DNA of 64,000 nt, taken from contig JADWOT020000004.1 of the NCBI GenBank assembly GCA_036345935.2, positions 13,274,617 to 13,338,616 of the forward strand. Reading direction: 5' to 3'. Below are positions 21,926-33,275 of this stretch, piece by piece. Both the position numbers and the translations under genes were made by a program. Position 1 is the stretch's first letter; each line of letters starts with the position of its first letter. This DNA comes from Taenia hydatigena (Eukaryota > Platyhelminthes > Cestoda > Cyclophyllidea > Taeniidae). The notes under the pieces were generated by a model. That model was not told where the DNA came from, ran no database searches, and saw nothing but the letters and a program-made list of their open reading frames with translations.

Positions 21926-24900
21926 GTACTTATATACATTAAGGTGACTGATATTAAATCGTCACTTTTGTAAGGTTATTTGTGGAGGGTTCCTCCCCTC
22001 CCTCCCGGTCACCCTTGATAGTAGAAGTCTGTGTACGTATAGACATCTTTAATATATGAAGGGGGTGACTAATACAGCTAGGCGAGATATGGAGTTCAGG
22101 CCGGGGGCGTGTCGCGCTCCAGGGAGTCTCCGCGCCGCTCCGTCACGTGGTTCAGATTGACTTCCCACCTCTGACCTACAAAGCGCATTTCAAGAAATAA
22201 GTATTACATATTATTGGAAATGTGTCCAACTTGCTTAGGACCTTTGATACTATCAAAGTTTGATAGTCTGCGACAAGTCTGCAGAGAGATTTACGGTACC
22301 ACCGATAAGGTGTGCAATCAGCATAAAATTTGTACTCCCGTCGTTTTCCGGTGGGCTGTGCATAAATTCACAACTTGTACATTCATTTTGCACAAACGAA
22401 TTTCCCTTGTTTGTTTATTTTGTATTCCCTAACACGTGTTTAATGCAACTTTTGGGTTACGGAAGTCTAATGAGGAATGTTATTGACGTCAAGCGACAAC
22501 GGATGCGTATGATTGCGCCCTTAACAGCATCTGAGTGTCGTAAGCGTAAACGTAAACGTAAATACAAAATGCGCGCATTCAACGAATGCAACTGTGGGAC
22601 CTTGCGACTTACCTTAGGGTGAAATTAGGCATAGTGCTTGAGCAGAACAAACATGCTCAGTGCGTGGATGGAACCGGAAATACTAGCATGGAGTAGAGGT
22701 TGGGCCACTGAACGAGGTCGCAATGAGACTGACAACTGAACAATCAAAAAACGTGCAAATTTGTGTGCTACATACTCTTATTACTACGCTAAATAGTAGT
22801 GACATGGTGTTTGGTTTAAAAGCAACAACTAGCTGAGTCCTCCACTTCCCACAGACAACACCTCAGTAGTTCACGCTGATAGTGCACTGATCCTCTGCCA
22901 CCGCCTAAAGCAAGAAGGTTGATTACTCTAAGACGCCAAGAATGCCTTAGACGAAGTGGCTAATTAATAGCGTATTAGCAGTGTGTTGTAGAATTGGCTC
23001 TGTCGAAATTGAGAGATTTAAATTGTGTTGCTGCCCTCACTTACAATGTTTGTCTAGAGAAACGCAAGCATTACACTGTTATAGCACCAACCAATGTAAG
23101 TTGTAAGACCCTCAAGAAGTCATCCTTTGCATATATATAACTAGTTAGTAATGAAAAGCTGTGCTTTATGTGACCTACGAATGCCTTGGAAAACCGGATT
23201 TGTCTTTTTTTATTTTCAGAGTAAAAAAGGTCTTGTTTTTGCTGTGATTTATTAAGGTCAATAGGAATTCCTGCGATAACCATTTGTTTCATCGTACTTA
23301 ATGCTCCCTTTACGTATCTGGCGGCATATGTGAGAGGGTAGGCTTTGATGCGATGGTCGCCGTGAGTGGTGTGCGGTTCGCGCTAACGAGTCGAGGTGTG
23401 TAGGTATCCTTGTTTGTAAATTTTGACGTATTTCATGCGTATGCATAAGAGACCCTTTATTATTGGCATGAAAGTATGACTAGCGACTTTGAGGCTTGCT
23501 GAATTCGTGGTTCGTGCAATGCTCGTGGTGGAATACTCAGGTTTCATTAACTCGTTTAATTAGATGCTTAAGTGCATTTGACACTAGAGTGGTCTCTGCT
23601 GATCCTGCCTGTTTTGAGTTGTTTTTCGGTCATGCTGAAAGGTGAGGGGTCCGAATTTCCTATTACTGGATACAATTGCTGCATTTGTGGGCAATGAAAT
23701 GCTTATCGAGTCGGTGGGTCTGCCACTTGAGAGCATTCGAACTATTTCAGACTAGTTAGAGATAACTTTCTTGGTTTTGTGGCGATTACAGAGGCAATTA
23801 CAAAGTAGAATCGAGGAGACCGTAAACGGAGAGTGCAGCGTTTGTATGGTGTACACCTCTACCCCGAATTTTCGCCTCAAGCGCATTGCTGAATTAAAAC
23901 CGAAAGGTTTAAGCGTAGATGAGAGGAGATGCGGAGTATCTTGGACTCGAGATTGCTAGATTAGTAAATTAATGCTTTATTTAAGATTCGTGATGTAATT
24001 GGGGAGTTTTTATGCAGAGATCTGATATCTTTTGGGTAACTTACATGCCTCCAGCGGCAGGTGGTAAGTTAGGATAATTTATGCATATGGACATAATTTA
24101 TCCGCTCCCAAAAAATACTACTACACGCCATTTTTCAGTTGTAAAGGATATGCTCAATGCCCCTCCTTCGCTGTACAGTCGTTGGTGCGCCAAAAGACTT
24201 GGCACTCTTTCATCATAAAGCTTGCTGCACAATTTGATGATGTGTGATTAATTTAGCACTCCTTGAATGAGGCGGAGAAATGCAGTGAAGGCAAAGGCTC
24301 GCGGTGTTGCGTCCTTGGTGGGACTGCAGGTGTGACGAGATGGATTGTTTCCTCGCCTCTTTTCTCGGCCGTGAGTGCAGCTGAGGTCTTGGTGATTCTG
24401 CCGCCTTGTAGGAGGTCCAGTAAGTGTTAACTATCTTCTTACCAACGTTGCATGCATTTGATGCGCTGATTAATGCAGGGCGACCTCATGTCGTCTCTTG
24501 AACGCGTTTTCCCTATTCGTTTGTTACAATTGGCTGAAGTGAAGTGCCATAAGTATATTGGGTGAGGTTGGTAGCAGTGAAACATATTTAGGAGCGTTCT
24601 TGGTGGATAATTGCATTTATTTTATGCAAACGAGCTTTTGATGAAAAAACAGTGGAACATCAAAGCTGTGGTGAAGCCGTTGAAAAGAGGGTTTGTAAAG
24701 TCATGTTTTGAGGGTTCATCCGTTTTCTGTAACGCACTATATAAAGTGGTCGTTTAATGGCCGTTTTAGACGGATGTTGCTTGCATTGGACACGAGGTAG
24801 CCGATGAACACGTGGGGTCGTGGTGGTCTATTGTTTGTCTGTGGAACGTCATCACCGTTGTCTCTGTTGTGATTTTTGTATTTCCTTCCATGGATCTCTG

Positions 24901-25204
24901 TTGGAATGTGGTAGCGTTGCCATTTCCCTTCGGTGTTTCCAAATTATTAATTATTAATAAAGTAAAGCAAAACGTCGCAAATAAGTTAGTAGGTTGAGTT
25001 GACACACCTTTATAAGAACTGATTGTCCGTGTAGTTGAGCCTAAGTTAGTAGTCCACAGAAAAGATGGCCACAAAACAAATCAACTACATGTGAAAAAAC
25101 ATTACATTTATGTGTAATGGTAGTGTGGATACATGCTAGTCATCGTGGTATCTCAATGTTAAGGTAAAACTTGTCTTACTAAAATCGATTTTGAACATTT
25201 TTAA
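21926..25204. other. G+T-rich domain (+ strand), no gene recognised
   Basis: The mirror image of the 18.8-21.5 kb bias. For example 24301-24360 has 22 G, 19 T, 6 A and 13 C. Open frames of up to 120 codons (22260-22622, +) are unrecognised. Confidence 0.5.
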
Positions 25205-25960
25205 TGTTGAAACGCAAAACTTTTAAAGCAGTCGCCTCCCACCTTTGTTATGATGAGGTATCTGTACATATTGTGACGAAATGGAAGTATTCTGTATGTA
25301 AGCACCTGTTGGTAGTAAGACGGTAGTCTGTGTTATCGCGGCGTCAACGAGTCTTGCCTTTAGATTCAGCATCACGTTTTATGTGATCGTTAAAAGGGCG
25401 AAGAGGAGCTGAGGCACTTGGCTCCTACGTCTGCCGTAAGGAGCCGTCGGTAGAAACAGACCAAATGGAGGTTTTCTGTACGTGAGCACCTCTTGGCGAT
25501 AGGGCGGAGGTCTCTGTAATTGCGGTACCGACGCGTGTTACCTTTACAATCCGTATCAGGTTTTTTATTGTTGAGACAGAACTGGTGAGCTTGTCGGCTG
25601 CTACGTCTGTTGTAAGGAGCCGTGAGTAGAGATTGCGAGGAAATGGAGGTGTTCTGTACGTGAGCACATCTTGGTAATAGGGCAGTAGTCAATATTATAA
25701 AGGCACCGACACGTCTCTCCTTTACAAACCGCAACACAATTTTTATTGTTTAGACAGATCTGATAGGCGCCAATCCGCCATCGCGGCATTAAAGAATCTC
25801 AACTTTATATTTGGTATGACGTTTTATATTGTTGAGACGGAGGATTGGTCATGGAGTCGCCTTTTGCGATGGTGATGAGGTGCTGTCGGTAGAGATTGTG
25901 AGGAGTTGGAAGTATTCTGTATGTGGGCACCTCTTGAGAGTAGTAGAACGATTCTTAATG
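25205..25960 (-). repeat. Satellite array, same family as 9860-11310, inverted
   Basis: On the + strand the anchor ATGGAAGTATTCTGTATGT or close variants occurs at 25281, 25465, 25643 and 25906 (spacings 184, 178 and 263). The copies beginning GTAAGGAGCC at 25436 and 25612 are 176 bp apart and very similar. The reverse complement matches the unit of the first array, including CGTCGGTGCC and CAACAATAAAAA blocks. The minus-strand open frames (115 codons) repeat with the satellite and are not taken as genes. Confidence 0.8.
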
Positions 25961-26920
25961 CGCTTGATGATTGTTTGGTAACCTAAATGCCGATACGACA
26001 TGTCCTCTGGCCAGCATGACCAAGTATTCGGATGGCAGGATCTCACAAAACCAAGGCAGTGAGTGTAAAAGAGAGGCAAAGGGTAACACATATGCTCGAG
26101 CTTACAGTCAAGAGCTACAACTAGTAAAACCAGTCCATAATCACTGCATTACTGTGAACAAGTTTCGGGTCAATTCCATGTCATTGCTAGGGTTTGTCCA
26201 TGTTGCGGCTTCATGTAAGCATCCAAACGAAGCAATAAGCTTGTTCAAACGTGCGTTTAAACAGCCAGCCATAAGTGGTGGGAAATAATTAAATTGTCAA
26301 AACACTTCGTTGAATTATATGAGCGGCGCGGATAATTAAGCGCTGACAAAATTGGAACAGGGCGTGATTGTTGCAGTTTTGGGGTAGTTCATGGAACCCT
26401 AATACGTGAACCGTGATGCCTACACATCTAAAGCTTCTTCTTGCTCACAGTGGATGGACTCAAAATAAGGCAACACGAACTGATTAAGCATCTTCCTCAA
26501 AGTCGACTGCCACAGATGTGACGTAAATGGAACAATTGTTGAACTAACATATGCAGCCGCGTCTGCTTGAATAACATTCCATCCTACTGACCTGGTCATG
26601 CGAGAACACTGAGGTCTGATTGTTTGGAGCATGGAAAATTAGCCTTGGATACAGTTCGTGGTGGCACGCATTGTCTGATGGTGGAGATCAATCTCTCATC
26701 GGTATAACTTCGGGTCCTCAAAATAGTTACCTACTTGGTGACGTTGGGGTTTCCCCCATCATTATTTCAAGGCATCATTTATTCTTTCATGACAGCATGG
26801 TCTAAGCCCAAAACTGAGAGATGTGCAGAGTCGGGGCCTTCGGTTAGTGGTAGCTTCTACGAAGACTAGCCGCATCAGTAGCGCCGTCAGAAGTTGGGAA
26901 TCTTGTAAGCATTTGGTGCA
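25961..26920. other. No gene recognised
   Basis: A 105-codon open frame (25971-26288, +) has no recognised domain. It overlaps the flank of the satellite, so coding is doubtful. Confidence 0.35.
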
Positions 26921-27574
26921 TTTTGGTTAGTTTTGGTGGTTTTGTTGTTAATAGGTATTTTAAATGTCGACTTTCTTCTTCTACACACATGCTTGCTGGA
27001 GTAAACGCAAAGGTCTCTTAATATGACCGTTGAGACGTTTACTAAGGTGCAACTTTGCTACACGGCACTATAAGTGATAAATTATGACCGTTTTGGCAGT
27101 GTGTGAGGTTGTGTTTTTGGTATTAATGACGTTGGAGTTTGATCGGTGGGGCGCAATTTGGTTGAGAGGAGTTGTAATCTTACCGAGTGCTTGGCAGTTA
27201 CTTGCTTGGTGCTTTTGTGCGATCAAGCACCCATTACATGCATACTTTTGTACTTACATTTGTTCCTTCTTTATCACTCTATATGTTAGGCTAATCGTTT
27301 CAAAAATAGCTGCAGTTGCTGTGAAGACTTTGTTTTCCATTTGCATTGCCTAATCGCGTTGATGTTTTCACTACACAATGCTTCTTGCAAAAAAGTGGGA
27401 TTGTTTTGGCTGTTTCCAAGTGCTTAGTTATTTAATCAAGAATGGGTTTTGATGAATGCGGTGGAATTTGATGAAGACTTGTGAGGAGTTTTAACGTTGT
27501 TCATTATTTCCGTGCTAGTATTCATCTTGTTCATAAATCTTATCCTCCACTTTCTTTTTCCGCTTTCATGCTAG

Positions 27575-27687
27575 AATAGACGTTGAAGAGGAAGAGGGAG
27601 AGGAAGAAGAAGAAGGAGGAGGAGATGGAGATGAAGCTGTAGCAATGAGCGTGAATCTCGCCTTCGCTATGACTTCGCGCATTCCCT
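27575..27687 (+). CDS. Possible acidic exon
   Basis: A pyrimidine tract and TAG (TTTTTCCGCTTTCATGCTAG) precede an open segment of Glu/Gly/Asp residues followed by AVAMSVNLAFAMTSRIP. It ends at a donor-like GTAAGA. The frame meets a TAG exactly at the donor, so either this is a terminal exon or the boundary is off. Low complexity makes this weak. Confidence 0.2.
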
Positions 27688-29080
27688 AGGTAAGATTGGA
27701 TTGAGTTGTTGGTGCTTTTTGTGGGTGCAGAAAGAGAATCGAAGTGCGTTGTTCTTATGTTGGGTGGACAGGTGCTTTTCCTGTTTACCTGTGTGATGAA
27801 GGGTGCGCTATTGTCATCACTGTGATATGCGTGCTGTTGGAGCAGCAGCGCATAGAGATGGCGGAGGACTGGGGGCGTGACGAGGGTGATTAGTTGTGTT
27901 GATGTGATCCTTGCTGCGAAAGGTGTTGTGTAGAGGGCCTCGGTGATGATTTAATCGTAGGTATTTTCAGCTTTGACGGCACGATTTGGTGTCTGAGTGA
28001 GTGAGTGGGTGAGTGAGGTAGACGCAGCAGCAGGAGTGGGGCTAGTGGGAAGCTTTGGAATCACTACGCAGACTGTACTTTGTAGCAGTCTTAAGTATTT
28101 GCTTGCTAAGTCGTTTCTTTTCTATCAGCAGTTATGTTCGTGGGTGTTAGCTTTGCAGTGCATTGGACTGTCACACGTCCATCTCTGCATTGTCTGGTTT
28201 TTTTTTTCCTTTTCAGATGCTACAAACTTACTGTGGTGATGGTGAAGTAGCATTTGATGATTGTGTGGAGTGATGGTGGGCAGTGCGAGATGTTGGAGTG
28301 ATTCGCGGCGTTGGCGGTGGCGTTGGTGATGGCGACGTCTCGGTGTCGGTTGTGCGATGCAGATGTCGGCAGGCATGGACGACAGGGACTACTACTGCTA
28401 TTATGTGAGCATCTCTTTGTTTTCGGGGGGCATGGGTGGTTGAGTGGGTGGATAAAGGAGGGTGGGGGTGGGGTGGCGGAGAGGGAGGGGAGAGACTAGG
28501 GTAGGCGTGTCGTGCTTATGTGTGAAAGAGTGAAGGTGACGCTCTCTTACGACGGCGACGGCGACAACGACGACAACGGCGATGACGAATAGAAGCGCTA
28601 TGGGTGAGAGGTCACCGGTGGCAAGTGCGGCATACTTTGCTTCCGAAGGTAGGGGGATGTTGTTGGTGTGGGAGGGTGGCAGTTAATTTGTTGCTGATTG
28701 TGTGGGTGATGAGTGGTGGCGCTGCTCTCGGTACTACTGCGACGTGGCCTTGAGAATGCGGATGGGTTGAAAAGGCGTAAGTAGGTAGTTGTGAAGAGGA
28801 CGAGGAGGGGGAGGGGAGGAAGTGGGGGGGCAAAGTGGGGAAGGTGGGGGGGGGGGGAGAATTTAAGGTGAGAAGGCGAGACAACTTGCGATTTCGCTCT
28901 CAGACTAATTCTTTATCGACGAGGCGGGTACGTAATGCGGCTGAGGTGCACTGCTTGGATGGATTGGCGTTGGTCGCTTGTGTTGGCACGAGGGGTGGGT
29001 GTGGCTCTGCTGGCCTGTGCTTTGCGCTAGGCGAGGGGGTGAAGAAGCACCTTTGACTTAACTATTTTCCAATATTGCAG

Positions 29081-29347
29081 GTGCAATGGCTCGGAATGCT
29101 TGGAAGGCGAAGGAAGGATTGTGATACTGCACGGCACAGACGGTTGGTGGACGCAGCTGCATTGATTGAAGCGGCAACTCAATCGTTCTATTTTCTGCCT
29201 CCTCCACAGAGCTTTGCTTCTGCCTGTGTTGGTGCGTATGCCTGGACATCACCGACGGGGACATTCATTCGTTCATTCATTCATTCATCTAACGATCGCT
29301 ATCGCAACAACAACAGTTCCATCAGTCGTTTTGGGCTGCTCAACCGG
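29081..29347 (+). CDS. Candidate exon, paralogue of 29884-30069
   Basis: The acceptor CCAATATTGCAG ends at 29080 with a branch-like CTTAAC upstream. The frame is open in phase 0 from GTG. A donor-like CGG/GTAAGG occurs at 29347/29348. The shared motif with the second copy is F-Y-x3-P-P-Q-S-x-A-S-A ... YAWTSPT, in the same frame although the DNA has diverged. A TCAT microsatellite lies inside the 3' half. No known domain is recognised. Confidence 0.35.
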
Positions 29348-29883
29348 GTAAGGGGCCAATGTTGGTTTTTTGCATCAGAATTGACTTTGATTTGCGGTTG
29401 AACTAACCAGTAAGAAGGTTTAGACGCATTGAAAGGTGTGGATTTTATTCTTGCCAACTGTAATCACGGAGAGAAGAACGCTGGTTTCACACTAATGCGA
29501 AAGCCTAACTTGGTATTATAAAAAGGCAGATGGGTGAGCACTTTTGGTAGACTGTGGCCTTCACTTTAAAACGTCGTTGGATGAGGAAGTGTGGCGATTA
29601 GGTGTTGTTCGGAGCGATGGAATCAGTCCTTCTACTAACATGGTGCATTTTTTTGCCACTGTATAGCATGATAGGCGGTAAATGGGGACTGTTTTGTTAG
29701 TTTGTGGGGTTGTTTGTGCCTTGAACGACGTTTGGAGTGTGCTTAATGGGGTAGGGGGTTGCGGTATAATGCTTGGGTAGACTGGCGGTGGTCCCTCGTG
29801 TTAGTGTTGATTTGTGCTTTGCTGTTAGAAGGATAAAGAAGGAGGAGGCATTTCCATCTGACAACTCGTTGTCAATATTCTAG

Positions 29884-30069
29884 GTGCCTGAAGGACGGGA
29901 ATTTGGAGAGTTGTCGACGGTGCTAGTTCAACCTTTCTATGCTTCGTCTCCTCCACAGAGCCCCGCTTCTGCGACTGCAGCTGCTGCTACTGCCACGTAT
30001 GCGTGGACATCACCGACCGACGATGCGATGGGATGTGGGTGGCTTAACAGCAAGTGCTATGCGCAATAA
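29884..30069 (+). CDS. Candidate exon, paralogue of 29081-29347
   Basis: The acceptor GTCAATATTCTAG ends at 29883. The frame is open in phase 0 from GTG to TAA at 30067. It shares PPQS-x-ASA and YAWTSPT with the first copy, with an inserted Ala/Thr-rich run from a GCT-type repeat. Product unknown. Confidence 0.35.
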   Translation: MPEGREFGELSTVLVQPFYASSPPQSPASATAAAATATYAWTSPTDDAMGCGWLNSKCYAQ

Positions 30070-30834
30070 CATTGGCCTGAGTGTTGAACTTGCTCTTAAA
30101 TAACAATCTCCCTTTTGAGTCCTTTACTGAATTTTAGTTGAAGATTGTTGGGACTTCTCTGAGCAGTTTTGGAAGGTTGTGGTGGACTATTTTTTGTGGT
30201 TGCACATTCAATGGTGTGGGACCAAAGCTTGACGAGAGGACGACGCGAACGCCGGTAGGTTGGCAACCACGAAGGCAGCAAACCCTCACTGAGTGAGGTG
30301 ACGGAGAATGAGGCAGTTCTTGCAGAAGAGTTCGGTCACTTGATTAATTTGAAGGGATCATGTCAGTTGAGATTTCTATCGAAAGTGATATTGGTTGGTG
30401 GGTTGTTAAGAAGTAGTCAGTGAATTAGTTGGGGATGCAAGGAGTTGCGCCACTTGTGACCCTGTTTGGAGAAGTCAGTTCCTGTACCATGACCTAGTTG
30501 CTCGTCCTCCTTCATCATTTGCTTGGATGCATCGAAGTCAAGTCGGCACAAACAGACCCCAGTCGGATTCTTTTCATCCCATCAACCATGGCTCCTTCCT
30601 CGTCATTCATCAAGAATGACTTGAAAGATGTGCTTCAGTTTCCCATCTGGTGCACTTGATGTGGAGGGAGAGAGCTGCCTGGAAACAAAGTGTAAGGTGG
30701 ATTCTGTGGCATCACCGCCATCCTGCCGCCTACTAAGTGATCAGTGAGAAAAGGCGTTCGTCTAATGAACAAAAGCGATGTATTTGAACAAACAACAAGG
30801 AGAACAATAATAAGAGGGACGTGTGGGTTGCCAA

Positions 30835-31104
30835 AGAAGCCAAGAAGCTGTCTGACACAAAGCACCTCAGACGAATGTTCATGTGGAAGAAGAGGAAGTG
30901 GGACAGAATGGGCAGGGTGAGCAGTGTGGGCGGAGAGGGAACTCGCAAGCAGTCGCATCTGATGTGAAGTTTGGTGGATTGCAACGGATGCTGCAAGTCG
31001 TGGCTGACGGTGGCGAAATGGAAGGAGCCGGCGCATCAGCAGCAGTCGTCTACGGCACAGCCGAAGGTCCGCATGAATGCGAATGGGAGGAAGCGGAGGG
31101 TTGA
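30835..31104 (+). pseudogene. Decayed relative of the 55.4-55.9 kb gene
   Basis: In the frame used by the intact gene this reads a TGA stop early (codon before CAC AAA GCA), then a 70-codon open tail with SDVKFGGLQRMLQ, and a Y-G ... ECEWEEAEG ending. The acceptor AG of the intact gene is absent (GTGG/GTTGCC instead of GCAG/GTTGCC). It lies in block A. Confidence 0.65.
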
Positions 31105-31107
31105 GAT

Positions 31108-31310
31108 GTGAATACGAAAGAAGGAAGGGAGACGGTGGAAGACAAGCAGCTACTCGAGGAAGACGAAGAAGAAGGGAGGAAGAAAGGAAAGAAGGAGGGA
31201 GGGAAGGCAGGGAGGGAGGGAGGGGAACAGATAGGGGAAGGGAGGCAGGGATTGAGGGAGGTAGAGAGAGAGAGAATTGGAAGTGATAGCAACCACCCAC
31301 AACGATGAGG
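31108..31310 (+). other. Purine-rich Glu/Lys/Gly low-complexity stretch
   Basis: GGAAGG and GGGAGG repeats give spurious open frames on both strands (Lys/Glu/Gly-rich on +, Leu/Pro/Ser-rich on -). Copies in the inverted position at 49.95-50.15 kb differ mainly in repeat length. Confidence 0.7.
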
Positions 31311-31389
31311 CTGTACTGTCGCCTCACAATGCCAGTGAGCCAGAAATGCGGATGGAATGCGAGTGGAATAAAAGTGTTACTTAAATGAC

Positions 31390-31610
31390 TTTAGTAGCGG
31401 GTTTCTGTTGCTGCGTGTGATGGGAAGACGGGTGTGAGTTTTGAAGGCATTTATGCAGCACATCCAGTATGTGCATTTTTGATGGTGGTAAGGAAAGAAC
31501 CAACACATACCACACCGGTGGGACAGCAGGCTTGCAGTTCAGAGAAGGGAAGGAAAGAGAAAGGAAGGACGGAAGAAAGGAAGGAAGGAAGGGAGAAAGA
31601 AGTGGTAAGA
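31390..31610 (+). other. Conserved open segment in duplicated block
   Basis: The + frame reads SFEGIYAAHPVCAFLMVVRK and PTHTTPVGQQ. The partner copy (54990-55217, minus strand) reads almost the same in the same frame. The reverse frame is also open in both, so the coding strand cannot be decided and conservation may simply reflect recent duplication. Confidence 0.3.
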
Positions 31611-32009
31611 TGTTGATTAGCACTATGTCACACATGCGAGACGGTGGTCGGTAGCCGTAAGATGGAATGGAATGAAATAATGTTGAAAACAGTTCTCGCT
31701 GAACTTAAGATGGTCCATTTGAAGGAGTAGCTTCTACTTTGAGTTATTGCCTTATTGGTAGGTCCATCTTTTTGATGAGTCTACATGTCTGCCATAAGGT
31801 GTTGCACCCAGTCGCCACAATCGTGCCAATACGTGAGGCCTCTCATTGTCAGCACTGTGGTTCTCTTCATGAGTGACATTATTGTTCGCCCTGTGGGAAG
31901 TAACGTACTCGCAATAAGTGAACTAATGTCTTTTCAATTTGATGAATTGAGCAATGACTTTTTCAAGCAGAGGCATTGAAAGGAAAGATTTGCAGTGGGT
32001 AGGGGGCAA

Positions 32010-32352
32010 AATTGTACTATTGCCGCCAATGCTACTGCTGCTGCTGTTCCTAGTAGTAATACGAATGCTTCTGTTATTATTATTATTGCTGCTACTATTG
32101 GTACTACCAAACTATTGCTGCTGTTGAAACCAGTAGAGGCGCCTTCCTTCATTCCTTGTTTCCCTTCGACTATACAGAGTATGTTGATTGATTAGAAGTG
32201 GGGTGGAGACACCACGCCTCCATGGAATACTGTCGAGTTTATCAAAAACCTGTGAAGTAATAGAGACTGTTAGTGCTGCATTGCCCTCGACCTCGACCAT
32301 GTGTTCGTGTGCACTGCAATGCTTGCTGGCAATTGTAAACACTCCGATTTCG
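32010..32352 (+). other. Three-copy module with triplet-only indels
   Basis: The copies are 32010-32352 (+), 48844-49240 (+) and about 54260-54625 (-). The shared frame starts NCTIAANATA or close variants and runs through GTTKLLLLLKPVEAPS. A second shared frame contains ILSSLSKTCE and ETVSAALPSTSTMC. Length differences in the first part are multiples of three, which fits coding but also fits drift of GCT/ATT triplet repeats. The minus strand is also open. No known domain. Confidence 0.35.
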
Positions 32353-32650
32353 TTCTCACCTGGACAGTTCAATTTCGAGTCGCTATCATGCAAGCAGTTT
32401 TGATGGGCAACACGAGAGACACAATAATGTCATCTTTTAGCTCAGCATGTGGAAGATTCAAGTTGGTTCGCATAAATTACTCGGCCAAATTCATCACCCT
32501 CTTTTGCTCATTTTCCTTGGCCTCCATTTATTGCTCACCTCTTCTTCACCTCATTCTATCCATTCGACGCACTATCACGTATACCTCAATGCAGTCGGTC
32601 TTCGTACAACTCACGCATCGCGCACGCTTAACGAAGTCAAATGACACAGG

Positions 32651-32673
32651 CACACACACACACACACACACAC
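32651..32673. repeat. (CA)n microsatellite
   Basis: Uninterrupted CA run followed by a CCAC/CCAT-rich tract to about 32735. Confidence 0.95.
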
Positions 32674-33275
32674 GCACCGTCCTCCTCCCCACCCACTCAC
32701 CAATCCACCCACCCATCCACCCACTTCCACAGGGATGATCTCGCTGGCCAGCCCACGCTCACGTCTCATGATTTAAGGCCAACAACCCCAGCATTACCAA
32801 ACTCATATAAATCTACACGTTGTGATTTTGTGTACATGGACTGCGTCTCCCTCCAAACTTCTGCGTATGCCCCAGTGCATTCTGCTATTCTTCTGCATGC
32901 TCTAACGCACTCATTCATCCATCCATCCACCTACAAGTACCAGTCACTTCGTCCCGTCACAGGACCACCATCACTGTCTTTTCACATCGCCTTTCCTCTC
33001 CGCATTCCATAACCCATAACCACGTCAGCCGCTGAGACTACAGTCCCTGCTCAATCACACGCCGCCCTCTTCCACTCCCAACACTTCACCCTCCTGCTCT
33101 CCCACAAAACATTCTGCATCGCAAACCAACCTGTACTGCCACACTCTGCCATGCAGTAGGAAAGTACACTCCATCATTACATCCTCTCTCCACTCGTCTC
33201 ACAAGACTCTTTCTTTATTCCTCCATTCAACCATCCGAATCAGCATATTCGATATGTGGTGGTGGCGGTGGTGGT

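Larger units (their letters stand above)
26930..30060 (+). repeat. Diverged local duplications
   Basis: 26.93-27.26 kb resembles 29.63-29.80 kb (blocks such as GACGTTTGGAG / GACGTTGGAG with matching flanks). 28.96-29.29 kb resembles 29.77-30.04 kb more clearly, including a pair of splice-acceptor-preceded open segments. The strand is G+T-rich throughout. It looks like an old tandem expansion. Confidence 0.5.
30240..33275 (+). repeat. Segmental duplication block A (inverted partner at 53545-57140)
   Basis: Long collinear similarity in reverse orientation to 53.55-57.14 kb. Examples are TCACTGAGTGAGGTGACGG near 30290 against its complement near 57065, the ATTGTACTATTGCCGCC block near 32011 against 54610, and the CACTCTGCCATGCAGTAGG block near 33145 against 53660. 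Microsatellites inside differ in length. A 0.95-kb module (55.33-56.28) in the partner is not collinear. Confidence 0.85.

Noticed and set aside
30635..31327. 230-codon minus-strand open frame
   Set aside because: It is the complement of a purine tract plus the reverse of the decayed gene copy; the frame conserved with the intact paralogue is on the other strand.
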